Assembly (NCBI GenBank): GCA_964593455.1
Contig: CAZQHK010000044.1
Span: 1-35,047, forward strand
From: CAZQHK01 sp964593455
GTDB lineage: Bacteria; Muiribacteriota; CAYSPT01
Direction of reading: 5' to 3'
Length of the DNA: 35,047 nucleotides
Both the position numbers and the translations under genes were made by a program. Below the pieces are notes generated by a model, which did not search any database, was not told the DNA's origin, and saw nothing but the letters and a program-made list of their open reading frames with translations. Positions 17,701 through 26,900 of this stretch are shown here, piece by piece. The number at the start of each line of letters is the position of its first letter. Position 1 is the stretch's first letter.

Positions 17701-18151
17701 TTCTTTTCCGCCTTCGGATACTGGTCTGCGCACTTCTCCTCCAGGCCTGTTTCTCTCTGAAAAACACGCTCCGGAAAAAAAATACGATCTTCTCCCGGTA
17801 TTTGTGGTTACGGTGGGACACCGGGCGGCTCAATTCCTGGATGAGTTACAACAATCCGACCGATACATCGATTATCTCAGGTGGCACGGATTCTTCGCCC
17901 AGACAACGGAAGCTCTGGCTGCCTATATGCAGTCTCGAATCGAACGCGATATTGCAGGCAGTAATAAAGGAGTAACGACCTGGCAACGGCTCAGCTTCGG
18001 TTACCCGGCGTGTCCCGATCTCGAAAACCAGAAACTGTTGTTTGAATTATTAGCACCGCAAGAAGCGATCGGAGTGACGCTCACGGAGACATTCCAGATG
18101 ATCCCGGAACATTCTGTTTCGGCTTTCATGGTACGAAAGGATACAGCATGA
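14741..18151 (+). CDS. metH: Cobalamin-dependent methionine synthase, full-length
   Basis: It transfers a methyl group from methyl-THF via cobalamin to homocysteine. The 1136-residue chain has all four MetH modules: homocysteine domain about 10-305 with zinc ligands Cys224 and Cys290-Cys291 (GGCCGTRPEHI), pterin domain about 325-590, B12 cap and Rossmann domain about 635-850 with GDVHDIGKN (His737 is the lower cobalt ligand), and a C-terminal SAM-binding reactivation domain from about 885 with SFGYPACPD and the end SVSAFMV. The pterin-domain opening, normally like GERTN, is a divergent EEMNATTKK. I chose GTG at 14741 because AGGAGG sits 10 bases before it; upstream in-frame ATGs are possible but lack such a site. 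It overlaps the next gene by four bases. Confidence 0.95.
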   Translation: MKEDGLSGFERLIREKIVIFDGGMGTSLLESGISPDDFQGHTEVIEFLALSRPDIVKTVHASFLQAGADVIETNTFCASPLSLLEHGLKDSAREINFQAARLARCVAGDFSGTKLVAGSVGPTSFLPTLDHISFNELISCYKVQIEALIEGGCDLLIFETCQDILQIKAAVAAAEASMKKLGKPLPIMVQFTIDEKGRTLLGSEPETLLCLLESLAVTTIGLNCGVGPAGMVEGVRTLSRLSSRPISCQPNAGLPEIVEGNTVFTLEPTVFAKKLAFLAREAGLNIAGGCCGTRPEHIFALASELNDIPPRIPSKRYPGSISSLYRVVGLNIHPGPLLVAEEMNATTKKKGFRSIVQTHDEDKLLAKAKKLEDEGAQVLDLCVATVDGNEAKDMAWAVTSLRKTIKTPLFIDTTDPEVIEAAGHTWPGKFVVNSVNLEKGPDHFYQALEMARRFGGAVIAMTLDEEGIAVDRERKLAIADRMYSLAVKSGCLCEHDLIFDPLTLPLGTGSADLETSAVATLETLKLVKSRYPNCLTVLGVSNVSFGLSKKARRVLNSVFLWEAVEAGLDIAIISRSKLLRPDQISPADKELALNLIYHKSGTDGDPLLVFSRSFTTGNGGKPEHFKDTSVPADLSPRERLRQAVLSGTADKFENDIEQCLETMKSDEVLNDIFLEAMSRVGDFFEEGKLQLPSVLASAEVIKKAFDFLREHFDGEPETFSPQSRGTIVLGTVKGDVHDIGKNLVDMVLTSSGYSVFNLGIKQTSRQIMEAAVKHDTDVVGLSGLLTKSVMEMEQVLRDFRRAGVSKPFILGGAALRRNHVEGKLRTIYGGPVYYAKDAMEGLRIMQTITGPETGTDFLKDGSRPREIEASSSSHRLPSTTENTSVDEFLKEIPTPPFFGREIVVSADLTEATNFLDEKHLFRFHWKISGGNRKQNEEAAKILEGMKKQAFQNELVTAGAVYGYFRCLSKGNKLRVFDKTSNSPPVEFSFPPSDTGLRTSPPGLFLSEKHAPEKKYDLLPVFVVTVGHRAAQFLDELQQSDRYIDYLRWHGFFAQTTEALAAYMQSRIERDIAGSNKGVTTWQRLSFGYPACPDLENQKLLFELLAPQEAIGVTLTETFQMIPEHSVSAFMVRKDTA

Positions 18152-19992
18152 AGTCACGATTCATTAAGCGTTTGGAAACAGGTAAACCACTACTCATAGA
18201 CGGTGCCATGGGTACCCGCCTCTATGAAGCCAAGGTTCCCGTCAGTCAAAGTTATGAGCAATTAAACGTTTCTCAACCCCAACTGGTTAAACGCGTGCTG
18301 CAAGAGTACGCCAAAGCGGGCGCCGAAGTGCTCACCACCAACACTTTCTGCGCCAACCGGATCAAGCTGAGGAAATCCGGCCTGGAGGATCAGCTTCAGG
18401 CTATCAATATGCAGGGAGCCTGCATCGCCCGGGAAGTGGCTGGAGAGAACCTTTTTGTAGCCGGTTCAATCGGGCCCCTCGGAGAACGAATTGAACCGTT
18501 CGGAACGATCTCCGAAGAGGAAGCCGGAGAGATATTCAAGGAGCAAGCGCAGGCTCTACTGGACGGAGGGGCCGACCTCATCATCCTTGAAACCTTCTCC
18601 GATTTGGCCGAGATTCTTCAAGCAGCCACGGCCATTAAATCTCTGGGCGATATTCCGTTCATTGCTCAAATGACTGTCGGCCAGGACGGTGTCACCGCTT
18701 TCGGCCACTCAGCCGAGGTCTTCGGTCCGGAACTTGAGAAATCCGGCGCAGTCGCCGTAGGACTCAACTGCAGCGTGGGTCCGAGCAAGATGCTGGAATC
18801 GATACAAACCCTTTGCCGGCAGGTTTCCTGCCCGGTAAGCGCCATACCTAATGCCGGGTTTCCTCGGACAGTCCAGGGAAGGACAGTGTACCTGTCTTCC
18901 CCCGAATACATCGCCAAGTACGCCCGGCTCTTTATCCAGGTGGGAGCTGCCATCGTCGGTGGCTGTTGCGGCACGACACCTGAACATATCAAAGAGATGC
19001 AGAAAGCCATCCGGGCTATTTCACCGGTGAAAGTTCATTGTGAACTGGGAGAGCCGGAAGAAAACACTGAGGCCGACGGCCAGAAACCGGTTCCGGCAGC
19101 TGAGCGCTCAGAGTTAGCCGCCAGGCTTTCTCGAGGAGAGTTCGTTTCATCGGTAGAACTAATTCCTCCCCGGGGGATAAACATAGACCGGATATTGAAA
19201 CGAGCCGCCAGGCTGAAAGAAACCGGCATCGATGCCACCAATATACCCGACGGCCCCCGGGCGCAGTGCCGGATGAGCGCTTTAGCCATCTCGGTTCTCA
19301 TCCAGGAACGCACCGGACTGGAGACTATCTGTCATTACTGCTGCCGGGACCGTAACCTGCTCGGGATGCAGTCGGACCTCCTGGGGGCCTCTGCCCTGGG
19401 AATCAAGAATCTCCTGATAATCACCGGCGACCCACCCAAAGTGGGTCCCTACCCCGACTCTACCGCCGTATTCGACATCGACTCGATTGGTTTGGTGAAC
19501 CTGGTCAATCGCTTTAACCGCGGACTCGATCTGGGATGCAATCCCATCGGCTCGCCGACCAGTTTTTTTATCGGCGTGGGAGTAAATCCCGGAGCCTTGA
19601 ATCTCAAAGAGGAAATCACCCGATTCAAGCTAAAAATCCAGGCCGGTGCCGAGTTCGCTATCACTCAACCGGTGTTTAACGTTGAAGTTTTAAAGAAGTT
19701 CCTGGAGCTGGCCGCACCCGTGCCGATTCCGATTATTGCCGGAATCTGGCCACTCACGAGCTACGGTAACGCCGAGTTCCTGCAAAACGAGATTCCCGAG
19801 GTAACCGTCCCAGAATCGATCATGGAGCGAATGAGAACAGCCGGCGGCAAAAACAAGGAAGCAGCCCTGGAAGAGGGAGTAGAGATTGCCCGTGAGGTCC
19901 TGGCGGATATCAGGCCGCTGATACAGGGAATCCAGGTGAGCGCTCCTTTGGGAAGAATATCGCTGGCACTGAAGTTGGTTGACAGCGTATAA
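18148..19992 (+). CDS. Bifunctional homocysteine S-methyltransferase / 5,10-methylene-THF reductase
   Basis: The 614-residue protein is a fusion like B. subtilis YitJ. Residues about 1-295 are a second homocysteine-binding barrel with IDGAMGTRL at the front and zinc ligands in LNCSVGP and VGGCCGTTPEHI. Residues about 325-610 are an FAD-dependent methylene-THF reductase barrel with VELIPPRG, HYCCRDRN, LLIITGDPP and FAITQPVF. It reduces methylene-THF to methyl-THF and may also methylate homocysteine. Its ATG overlaps the MetH stop as ATGA, indicating translational coupling. No cobalamin domain is present, so its methyl donor for homocysteine may be S-methylmethionine or SAM, as in related enzymes (inference). 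Confidence 0.94.
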   Translation: MKSRFIKRLETGKPLLIDGAMGTRLYEAKVPVSQSYEQLNVSQPQLVKRVLQEYAKAGAEVLTTNTFCANRIKLRKSGLEDQLQAINMQGACIAREVAGENLFVAGSIGPLGERIEPFGTISEEEAGEIFKEQAQALLDGGADLIILETFSDLAEILQAATAIKSLGDIPFIAQMTVGQDGVTAFGHSAEVFGPELEKSGAVAVGLNCSVGPSKMLESIQTLCRQVSCPVSAIPNAGFPRTVQGRTVYLSSPEYIAKYARLFIQVGAAIVGGCCGTTPEHIKEMQKAIRAISPVKVHCELGEPEENTEADGQKPVPAAERSELAARLSRGEFVSSVELIPPRGINIDRILKRAARLKETGIDATNIPDGPRAQCRMSALAISVLIQERTGLETICHYCCRDRNLLGMQSDLLGASALGIKNLLIITGDPPKVGPYPDSTAVFDIDSIGLVNLVNRFNRGLDLGCNPIGSPTSFFIGVGVNPGALNLKEEITRFKLKIQAGAEFAITQPVFNVEVLKKFLELAAPVPIPIIAGIWPLTSYGNAEFLQNEIPEVTVPESIMERMRTAGGKNKEAALEEGVEIAREVLADIRPLIQGIQVSAPLGRISLALKLVDSV

Positions 19993-20013
19993 CGGCGAAA
20001 ACGTAGAGCCTGT

Positions 20014-21096
20014 TTAGAAAATCAGTTTCATCGACAGGATGTAATGACGGTCTTCGTCCCCGATGGCACGACCGGGCACATGGCGGGCATAGGAGGCCAC
20101 ATCCATATTGATTAGTGGCAGCCTGAGCCCGACACCGTAGGTCGGGTACCCCTGATAATAACCGGCCCGGACCTTGATGGCTTTTCCCAGGGTCAGTTCC
20201 CCACCGAGACAAAGTTTCCTCGAGAACGAATCATCCAGGAGCAGATTCCTGATCTCCGCGGAGAAGGTCGTTCCCACCATCCGGCTGGTTAGCTTCGGCA
20301 GTGGCCGCACAGCGATCCCGAGATTGATATCAGGTTCGAGTGCTTTGGCCAATTTATCTTCAAATCCGGCAGTGAGCAGGTCGGTAACCGCGACACCAAG
20401 GGTAGGTTCTCCGTAACCGCGGAGCTTGTATAGCATACCAAGATCGAGACTTACTCCCTCTGTATCCAGATCCTGCGCCACGGTTCCAGAGGGATTAGCC
20501 ACTCCCGCCTGCCCGGTAAAGGTCTTTTTCTTGACGAATTTCAGCGTGTACCCGGCAACGATATCTTTTTTGAACCCTTTCAGGTGTTTTGACAGGCCGT
20601 GGATGATCACCCCGTTTAGATGACCGACAGCATCCATAGCCGATGTGATGGGATCGGCCAGGTTGAGCCCGCCGGTGATTTGTGCTTCCGCCAGAAGCCC
20701 CAGACCGAAGTTTTTACGGACGAAGGATATACCCGTACTCAACCCCATGGATATGTCCGTATCGATTAAATCCTTTACCAGCTGCACCATATCGGAAGCA
20801 CTGCGGGAAGCACCGAGTTTGTTGAAACGGTTGGCGGAATCGGCGGTGCTCTCGTTGGTATCTACATTCAACCTGATGAGGTCGAAGTATCCTTTATCCA
20901 TCTGGTTAAGTCCCGCCGGATTGTAGAAATACGCGTCCTTGTCGTCGCAGACAGCGGTAAAAGCATCCCCCATCCCCAGAGCACGGGGACTGCGGTAAAA
21001 AAGAAGCGGACCACGGGCGCACGCAGGTGAACTCAGGAGACCAACCATCAGAACAAGACACACTACAATAGAACGGTGGGGAGGCATCGGGATCAT
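20014..21096 (-). CDS. Outer-membrane beta-barrel protein, PorV/TraF_2/UPF0164-like
   Basis: The 360-residue protein has a signal peptide (about 1-28, ending SPACA-RG) and the N-terminal signature SPRALGMGDAFTAVCDD followed by YFYNPAGL, shared by PorV, UPF0164 and TraF_2 type barrels. The remainder alternates polar and hydrophobic residues as membrane beta strands do, and the last residue is Phe (SMKLIF), the usual end of proteins inserted by BamA. Its ATG overlaps the stop of the upstream Big_5/SLH gene as ATGA, so the two are probably translationally coupled and act together. PorV-type proteins help export or anchor surface proteins; that role here is inference. It converges on the methionine operon with 21 bases between stops. 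Confidence 0.88.
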   Translation of the reverse strand: MIPMPPHRSIVVCLVLMVGLLSSPACARGPLLFYRSPRALGMGDAFTAVCDDKDAYFYNPAGLNQMDKGYFDLIRLNVDTNESTADSANRFNKLGASRSASDMVQLVKDLIDTDISMGLSTGISFVRKNFGLGLLAEAQITGGLNLADPITSAMDAVGHLNGVIIHGLSKHLKGFKKDIVAGYTLKFVKKKTFTGQAGVANPSGTVAQDLDTEGVSLDLGMLYKLRGYGEPTLGVAVTDLLTAGFEDKLAKALEPDINLGIAVRPLPKLTSRMVGTTFSAEIRNLLLDDSFSRKLCLGGELTLGKAIKVRAGYYQGYPTYGVGLRLPLINMDVASYARHVPGRAIGDEDRHYILSMKLIF

Positions 21097-23954
21097 AACA
21101 CCAACGCCATGGCAAACAGGGCCATCATTTTCTGATGACGGTCATTCAAGCCCAAGTGCATACGTTTTTTCCAGATGCTAACATCTTTCTTGAGCTGCGC
21201 GACTTCTGTTTTGACTTCGTCTATCTCTATTCCCAATTTGGCAATCCGGTCCCGGTACTCGGTTATACGGGCCCCGATGATACTCAGCTCCGGATTGAAT
21301 TCGGCCACCAGTTTCTCGATCAACAGGGCTTCGTACAGATCTACCTTCTCACGCAGTTTAGCGTTTTCTATGATGCGGTTGGAAGTCATGGCTACTTCAT
21401 AACGCGAGGCCGACCGGTTGCCGTTGTAAGAAGTTCCTTCGTACCCGTTTAGAAAACCCCGGCGCGCTAATTCCTTGATAGCATTATAGGACCAGTGATT
21501 GCGCGGCAGGTCGGGGAACGGATTGGTTTCGAAGTAAGTATATGCCGACCGGATATCCATACCGGCCACCTTTTGGCGGCTGATGGTCCTGAATACCCAC
21601 CTGGCTCCTCTCTCAAGCGAGTTCCCTGCCATATCGAGCACACCGGTACCGATCTCCGCCACGTATTCTTTTCCGTATTCGAAGCTCTGATCGGGAGTGA
21701 ACGTGGCACAGCAGTACTTATCGAAATAAGAAATCTTGCCGGTCACCACTTTCTTCCCTTGCTGCACCCTCAGAGTAAAAGGATTAAGTGACCGAGCATC
21801 TATGTCCTCGCTGAAGAAGACAGCGACATTGTCCGTCACATCAACGTTAACTTCCTTCTCCCCGGGTATATATCGAATGATATGAGGAGGTTCAAGATCG
21901 GGAGGCGGCACAGTCGTGAACTTCCAAACATAATCCTCTCCCAATTCATTGCCCACCAGGTCCTGGATAAGATGCGACAGGTGTGCCCAATAGATCTTGC
22001 CTGGAATAAGCGGATCCTTATGTTCAAACGTGGCCGTCTTCGCTTCCTGGTTATAACTAACCATCCCGGCTATATTATTAAGGCCATCGCTCAGGAGAAA
22101 GGTAAACTCGTTGACACTTTCCGGCTTGACCGGTTCGGTAAACCGTACATTAACGGGAAAATTGACCGGAACCCCCTCGGTGCCATCCTCCGGTGAGGTT
22201 ATGTCAACCGCCGGCGGTGTCGTGTCGGGAGCAGGCAGCGTCATGAAACTCCACGTGAAGACATCACTCATCCTGTTTCCGGCCAGATCTTTGATATTAA
22301 AAATCTTGACCTGGTATAGAGTGTCATAACTTAGAAGTTCTTTGGGTTTGAATGTTCCCTTTTTCTCCCCACGCAAGTAGGTCATGTCTCCGTAGGTATT
22401 GATCTTCATTTCACTGACGGTAAAGGTGAAAAGATTGAGCGTGGTCTTTTGAATTTCCTCATCGAACACGATGGAAATATCCGTATCGAGAGGGACATTC
22501 ACGGCACCGACTGCCGGATAGGCGGCGACTACTTTCGGCGGATAGACGTCAGGTGGAGGTTCTGTCTGGAAGATCGTGCCGATCTCCTCCCGCAGTGGGT
22601 TTCCGTTCAGGTCTGTAACTCCCCGGCGAAGCATGAACAGATATTTTGTACCGTGTTTGAGCGGGCGGATCGGGTTGAAACTAAGTGTCTTTGTCTCCTC
22701 GTCAAAATCTACCTTTCCGGGAATCGTGTTTTCCTCCAGGTAGAGCTGAACGTTCGCTTCATTCAGAGTGGCCATGTCCAGGTTCTCGGTAAAAAACGTT
22801 TTTAACCCGACGATAACCGAAATATCCCGGTCCCCATCCATGGGAAAGGTTTTTATCACCATAGGCGGTTCCACATCGGGCGGTGGAATCGTGGCAAAAC
22901 TCCAACGATAGTTCTCATCGAGGCGGTTCCCGGCCAGGTCTCTGATTCCCTTTTTGATTTCAGCGGTATAAAGCCGTCCGTACTGGAGCATTCCATCGGG
23001 AATAAACCTGGCTTCCTTCTTTTTGTAGTCATAATCGAGTCGACCGGGAACGGTTTTGTCACCGTCTCGGAGCGAGAACGAGAAGATGCTCAGATCGGCA
23101 CTGAGAACAATTTCACTGAAATGAACTACGACTTCAGTGGTAACCGACACCTCACGCTTCTTGGCTTCCGGATAGACATCAACGATACTCGGGGGCTCGG
23201 TGTCGGGTGGCAGTTCGCTGACAAAGGACCATTCGGCCTTTGCCGGTAGGGAGTTACCGTTTAGATCCTTTATCCAGTCCATGACATTGACCTGGTACCG
23301 TGTTTCATACTCCAATTCACGACTCGGCCGAAACGTCAGAGTCCTGGTTGAATTATCGTAATCAAGCTCACCCTCGATTTCCTCCAAATCCGTGCTCAAC
23401 ATAACCGTTCCGGTTGTAAGGGTCTCCTCGATGATGGGTTCACTGAACACAATGTTGATCACGGTGGAACGCGGAACGAGTTCAGAATCAGGAGACGGTG
23501 AAGCATACGTTATCACCGGCCTGATCACATCTTTACCCCGGGTAGTAAAAACCCATTCTTTGCGCTTTGCAAGCGGTTTATTCTCAAGATCTTCCACCGC
23601 CGTGGAAACCACGGCATAATACGTCGTATTCTCTATTAGCGGGGTGGCCGGTATAAAGGAAATCTCATTCTCAAAGGCATCGTACTCAACCTGACCGCCT
23701 ATCTCGCTCGCCCCGTCACTCAAAGTCACTGAGAAGACGTTTATCGTCTCCTGATTCGCTTTCTTGCTGAGATATGCCTTGACCATTACATTGGTAAACA
23801 CATCGGTGGCGCCATTTCCCGGATCGGTGTGGATCACTTTGAGGGGGATGTAATCGCCGGCCTGTACGGCAGATGTAGCTGAAACAGCCAGGATAATCAG
23901 CGATATCATCAACCATGATTTCAACACGTATACTATGCGGGTTGATTTCACCAT
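21093..23954 (-). CDS. Surface protein: seven Big_5 Ig-like repeats, SLH domain, coiled coil
   Basis: The 953-residue protein has a signal peptide (about 1-32, ending AVQA-GD). About seven repeats of roughly 105 residues follow, each running from PPxVxxxxP..G to DLAGNxL..WxFxT, the SbsA-type bacterial Ig-like (Big_5) fold. Then come a single SLH domain (about 820-880, FPDLPRNHWSYNAIKELA) that would bind peptidoglycan-linked polymer, a coiled coil (about 885-935) and a short hydrophobic end (MMALFAMALVL). This layout predicts a long rigid stalk fixed to the wall near its C-terminus. ATG at 23954 is preceded by GGATG. It lies 34 bases after the larger Big_5 gene and overlaps the barrel gene. 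Confidence 0.92.
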   Translation of the reverse strand: MVKSTRIVYVLKSWLMISLIILAVSATSAVQAGDYIPLKVIHTDPGNGATDVFTNVMVKAYLSKKANQETINVFSVTLSDGASEIGGQVEYDAFENEISFIPATPLIENTTYYAVVSTAVEDLENKPLAKRKEWVFTTRGKDVIRPVITYASPSPDSELVPRSTVINIVFSEPIIEETLTTGTVMLSTDLEEIEGELDYDNSTRTLTFRPSRELEYETRYQVNVMDWIKDLNGNSLPAKAEWSFVSELPPDTEPPSIVDVYPEAKKREVSVTTEVVVHFSEIVLSADLSIFSFSLRDGDKTVPGRLDYDYKKKEARFIPDGMLQYGRLYTAEIKKGIRDLAGNRLDENYRWSFATIPPPDVEPPMVIKTFPMDGDRDISVIVGLKTFFTENLDMATLNEANVQLYLEENTIPGKVDFDEETKTLSFNPIRPLKHGTKYLFMLRRGVTDLNGNPLREEIGTIFQTEPPPDVYPPKVVAAYPAVGAVNVPLDTDISIVFDEEIQKTTLNLFTFTVSEMKINTYGDMTYLRGEKKGTFKPKELLSYDTLYQVKIFNIKDLAGNRMSDVFTWSFMTLPAPDTTPPAVDITSPEDGTEGVPVNFPVNVRFTEPVKPESVNEFTFLLSDGLNNIAGMVSYNQEAKTATFEHKDPLIPGKIYWAHLSHLIQDLVGNELGEDYVWKFTTVPPPDLEPPHIIRYIPGEKEVNVDVTDNVAVFFSEDIDARSLNPFTLRVQQGKKVVTGKISYFDKYCCATFTPDQSFEYGKEYVAEIGTGVLDMAGNSLERGARWVFRTISRQKVAGMDIRSAYTYFETNPFPDLPRNHWSYNAIKELARRGFLNGYEGTSYNGNRSASRYEVAMTSNRIIENAKLREKVDLYEALLIEKLVAEFNPELSIIGARITEYRDRIAKLGIEIDEVKTEVAQLKKDVSIWKKRMHLGLNDRHQKMMALFAMALVL

Positions 23955-23988
23955 TGTTTCATCCTTTCGTTTCGAGTCATACCGTTGA

Positions 23989-26900
23989 TTAATACGGATC
24001 CCCCGAGGTCATGAACGCCCAGGTGTACTGCCGGCTGAGCTGGTTGCCCTGCAGGTCCTGAATACCGGGAAGCAGGAACACTTCATAGACCGTGCCGAAC
24101 TCGAGAGTCTCGGCCGGTACGAATATCGCTTCACGCTTCATACTGTTGTACCTGATATCACCGTCGATCTCACCTTTTTCGTTTTTCACTTTAAAGGAAA
24201 ACGGCGTCAGAGTGACACCGACAATCTGCTTGTTAAAAACTACTTTGATGTTGCTCGTTATGGGAACGTCTTCGGCCTCAATGCCGGGTACGGTCTCGAT
24301 GATCTCCGGGCCGGTACGTTCCAATATGGTGAACGTCCATACCTTTGAAGTCCCCATAGGTTTCCCCATCAAATTGCGGACATCGGCGGTGATGGTACCC
24401 CGGTAGGTAACTCCTTGCTTCAAGGTTTCCTTGGGGATGAACATGATCTTCCGGGTGGCCTGGTTATAAGTGACGCCACCTTCTACAAACCGGTCTCCAT
24501 CATCAATGGAAACGGTGTACCGATTTATGGTCAAGGGATCTACCTCATGGTTGAAAGTGGCTGTAATCGAAGGTGTTTCCACCACGTTGACCGCCCCGTT
24601 TCGGGGAGAGACCGAAATTACCATTAAATCCTTTTTCACCGCTTTGGCAGCATGGGTACCGATATCAGCAATAACTTCAGATTTCAGTCCACCAGGCATT
24701 GTATCTTTCCATTTTTCCTGCATGGCAACTCTCGCTTTTTCTTCAGCACTGAGCTTGGGAACACCTTCCGGAGTGGCCGTTTCAAACGATAGAGTCAAGT
24801 CCTCCACCAGTGCATTGCCGAGGAAATCTTTGACCCGATGCGCCATGGCTACTACTGAGTAAGCGGTATTGTAGGAAAAGCTGGGTTGTGGTCTGAGTTC
24901 AAGCTTCATAGCGGTTTCGTGATAGACATATACCACCGGAACCTGTTCACCATCCTGGTCGAGAATGAACACACTTGACTCGTTCATTGTTTCATTGTCC
25001 ATCGGTTTGTTGAAATGTAACATCACCGTTGACTCAACCGGCACGTTAACATTGTTTTCGATCGGCACTGTGGTCGTTATGCGGGGAAGTTCTTGGAGAC
25101 GTGATTTAGCTACATAACCGGCCACTTCATCCGGGAGCGCTTCGAGAACTCCTGCCGGTCTGGCCTGATATTTCCGGCCGGTCTTAAACCGCCAGGTGAA
25201 CCTGTTCTCCAGCAGGTTTCCGGCCAGATCGGTAATTCCCCGGTCAACGACAACCTCGTAGAGCGTGTCTTTCATCAACGGTTTGAGCGGTTTGAAATGC
25301 ACGGTACGACTCGACTCATCGTAAGCAATCTCCCCTGATACATCCCGCGACTCGTATCGCAGGCCGAAATTAAAAGCGGTAATAGTTCCGACATCAACGG
25401 GTTCGCTAAACTCCACAACCACCTCGGTCTCAAGCGATACTTCCCTGGCACCCACTATCGGGCTGACTTTGATGACACTCGGAGGAATAGTGTCAGGAGG
25501 CGGCTCGGTGGAAAAGGTCCAGGCCGCCCTGAGAGCCAGCGGGTTGCCGGCTAAATCTTCAATATTCTGTTCCACCACTACCTTGTATACACTTCCATAT
25601 TCGAAGGGAGCGTTAGGAACGTAGAGCGCTTCCCAGGAATCGGAGTTGTAATACAAAACTCCCGGAACCTCTTTGCCGCGTTTGAGGATTCTTAAGGTCA
25701 CCGGTGATATGGAAACCTCGTTAACCGCTTCACTGAAACGCACCAGGACATGGGCGGTTACCAATACGTTCTCTGCGCCAACCAGCGGACTCACACTGAG
25801 TATAGTGGGCCGTTCGCTATCAACCGGTTCCTTAGTGGTGAACGACCAGTGTATTTCATCTTCGAGCCTGTTGCCGGGAGTATCGGTTATATCGGAGGTT
25901 AATACCATCTGGTACCTGGCTCCGTACTCAAGCTCCATAGCCGGCGTGAAGAAAATTCTCCGGGCCGCCTGATCGAAGTAGACTTCGCCGGCTATACGAA
26001 GCCCCGAATCAGTCTCGAGATACACAGTGAACGGATTAATGCTCTTCCTAACAAGATCTTCATCAAACTCGGCATATATGGTGGGAAATACATTTTCTTC
26101 TTTGCTGCCGGGCGCAGGACGAAGAGCGATTACCTGCGGCGATTTCGTGTCCGGCGGGGTTTTGGTGGTGAACACCCAGACCACCGGTTTGTCCATGATA
26201 TTGCCGGCTTTGTCCATAACAGCTTTGATCGTTGCCCGGTACGTAGTGGAAAAACTTAGAGCCGCCGCCGGAACAAACGTAACTTTCCTCTCGGCCGGCT
26301 CATACGTTATCTCCCCACGAATATTATTAATCCCGTCGTTTATGGTGAGAACAAAGGGATTAAGAGTCAGCTTATCCACCGGTTCGCTGAAGAGCACTTC
26401 AATTGTCGAGTCTGATGATACTCCTCGAGCACCGTCAACCGGAGAAAGACTGGTCACGAAAGGAGCTATCGCATCCAGCGGAGGCATGGTGGTAAAGCTC
26501 CACTCCAGACCTGATTGGAGCTCGTTTCCCGCCTTATCGGTCACGGCTTTGGATACTCCTACATGATACTCGATTCCCGCCTGAAGCGACCTGGCGGGGA
26601 TGAAGATAGCGGTGTTTTTCTCTTCATCGTAGGTAATCTCTCCGTAAACAGCTTCCCCTTCCCTCGACACCAACAATGTCATAGAAGTAAGAGTTTTTCT
26701 ATCAATATTTTCGCTGAAGACCACCGATATCCGGGTGTCAAACGTAACTTTTTCAGCACCAATAGGTGGCAGAACCCGAAGGACGTAAGGAGCAATACTA
26801 TCTTCCGGTTCCTCTGTTAAAAACCGTGCCCCTACGTTCTTCCCGAGGAACGCACCGGATTTGGAGCGCACCGATTCGTCTACCTCGAAATAATGCCATC

